DNA of 64,000 nt from Arthrobacter sp. CAU 1506 (GTDB taxonomy: Bacteria; Actinomycetota; Actinomycetes; Actinomycetales; Micrococcaceae): contig NZ_SUKC01000002.1 of assembly GCF_005047635.1 (NCBI RefSeq), positions 1-64,000 on the forward strand. The letters are read 5' to 3'. Position 1 is the first letter of the stretch, and every line of letters begins with the position of its first letter. Position numbers and translations under genes: made by a program. Below are positions 63,269 through 64,000 of this stretch, piece by piece. The notes beneath the pieces are model-generated. The model was not told the origin of the DNA. It made no database searches and saw nothing but the letters and a program-made list of their open reading frames with translations.

Positions 63269-64000
63269 CTAAGGCCGCCGCGGGGCCGGTGCCTGCGCTG
63301 CCAGATCCCGGTAGTGGCCATCCAGCTCCCGGACGCTGCCGGCCAGGCTCCGCTGGTCGACCACAAACTTGCGCGCATCCCGGCGCATGGCCAGGTATTC
63401 GGCGCTGCCCAACTGCAGTAATTGCTGCAGGCCGTCCTGCAGCTGGCGGAAGTCCGCTTCCGGCGCGAGCAGGCCGGTGACGCCGTCCTCCATCATTTCC
63501 GGAATGCCGCCGCTACGGTACGCCAGCACCGGAGTGCCGCAGGCCTGGGCTTCCAGCAGCACCAAGCCGGCCGCTTCCCGTGCGCCGCCGGCTTCCTGGC
63601 TGGGAGCCACCAGGATCTGTGCCTGCTGCATCCAGGCGCGGACACCGGCCCGGTCCTGGCGGCCCACAAAATCGATGTGCGGATGGCTGGCCGCGTGCTC
63701 GGCCACGGCGTCGCGCAACGGCCCGTCGCCGATCACCACCAGCCGGTGCCTGGCTTTGCGCCAGACGGCCAGCGAGGCGTCCAGCAGGTCACGGATGCCC
63801 TTTTGCATGTTCAGCGCGCCGACGAACAACACCACCGGCGTCTCGTCGGACTGATGGCGGGTGGGCACAAAGTAATCGGTGTCCACGCCTTGGTAGTGCA
63901 CATGGATTTTTCCGGTATCGAGTTCCAGGTCGGCGGCCCGCCCGGCCATGTAGTTGCTGACCACCAGCAGGCGGGAGCTGTGCGCCGCTGCGGAGAGGAC
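63269..64000 (-). CDS. Glycosyltransferase family 4 protein, C-terminal part (cut by window edge)
   Basis: The frame stays open to the right edge, and the residues upstream of the first visible Met (AAAHSSRLLVVSNYM) are typical GT4 interior sequence, so the start lies beyond 64000. The visible part has VVLFVGALNMQKGIRDLLDA (C-terminal domain onset), VIGDGPLRDAV and EAGGAREAAGLVLLEAQACGTPVLAY, the EX7E donor-binding site. It heads the visible glycan operon, 51 bases before the next gene. Confidence 0.88.
   Translation of the reverse strand, partial: VLSAAAHSSRLLVVSNYMAGRAADLELDTGKIHVHYQGVDTDYFVPTRHQSDETPVVLFVGALNMQKGIRDLLDASLAVWRKARHRLVVIGDGPLRDAVAEHAASHPHIDFVGRQDRAGVRAWMQQAQILVAPSQEAGGAREAAGLVLLEAQACGTPVLAYRSGGIPEMMEDGVTGLLAPEADFRQLQDGLQQLLQLGSAEYLAMRRDARKFVVDQRSLAGSVRELDGHYRDLAAQAPAPRRP

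Overview
This is a high-GC Gram-positive chromosome segment, most likely from Arthrobacter or a close relative in the Micrococcaceae. The taxonomic evidence is mixed but consistent: a fused E1/E2 2-oxoglutarate enzyme (kgd), a SigR/RsrA thiol-stress pair, a 24-residue bL37-type ribosomal protein, a CBS-containing GuaB1, an actinobacterial-type Tad locus, and a tmRNA encoding the tag AESKRTDFALAA. Most genes sit in tight cassettes with 1-4 base overlaps. No tRNA, rRNA or CRISPR array is visible. A truncated insertion-sequence gene lies at the left edge.

Layout. 1-3.7 kb: IS3-type OrfA fragment, HIT protein, zinc alcohol dehydrogenase, sulfurtransferase, MBL hydrolase. 3.7-7.2 kb: Zur-like regulator converging on a znuA-znuC-znuB zinc transporter, with a 4 x 23 bp tandem repeat in front of zur. 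7.3-11.4 kb: two CNNM/CBS membrane proteins and guaB1. 11.8-18.1 kb: kgd, a degenerate SGNH-like protein, a DUF4097-PadR pair behind a palindromic operator, and bL37. 18.2-24.3 kb: sigR-rsrA, divergent from doxX-aroA-rsgA-hisN-methyltransferase. 24.3-27.7 kb: a second metal ABC transporter, probably for manganese, followed by its DtxR/MntR-type regulator.

27.9-35.8 kb: two YbdK-type carboxylate-amine ligase paralogs flank a SARP-like regulator, a zinc-ribbon-like protein and the tmRNA gene. Then come smpB, an M23 coiled-coil peptidase, ftsX and ftsE. 35.9-45.0 kb: a nine-gene operon for a LIV-type ABC transporter, acyl-CoA synthetase, TetR regulator, 3-hydroxybutyrate dehydrogenase-like SDR and alpha/beta hydrolase. 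This operon separates ftsE from prfB, genes that are usually close neighbours in actinobacteria. 46.6-49.7 kb: secreted subtilisin, SnoaL-like protein, alpha/beta hydrolase. 49.7-54.4 kb: a compact Tad pilus operon. 54.6-58.7 kb: ABC exporter, glutathione-independent formaldehyde dehydrogenase, aquaporin. 58.9-64 kb: a glycosyltransferase operon that runs off the right edge.

The most informative new observations are regulatory and were read directly from the DNA. They are a textbook SigR autoregulatory promoter (GGGAAT-N18-GTT), a probable leaderless mRNA with a DtxR-type box on the start codon of the manganese-type binding protein, a TTGACA-N18-TAGATT promoter of the LIV operon whose -10 lies in a perfect inverted repeat, and a PadR-type double palindrome over the DUF4097 promoter. 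All functional assignments come from motif and family recognition, not from database searches.
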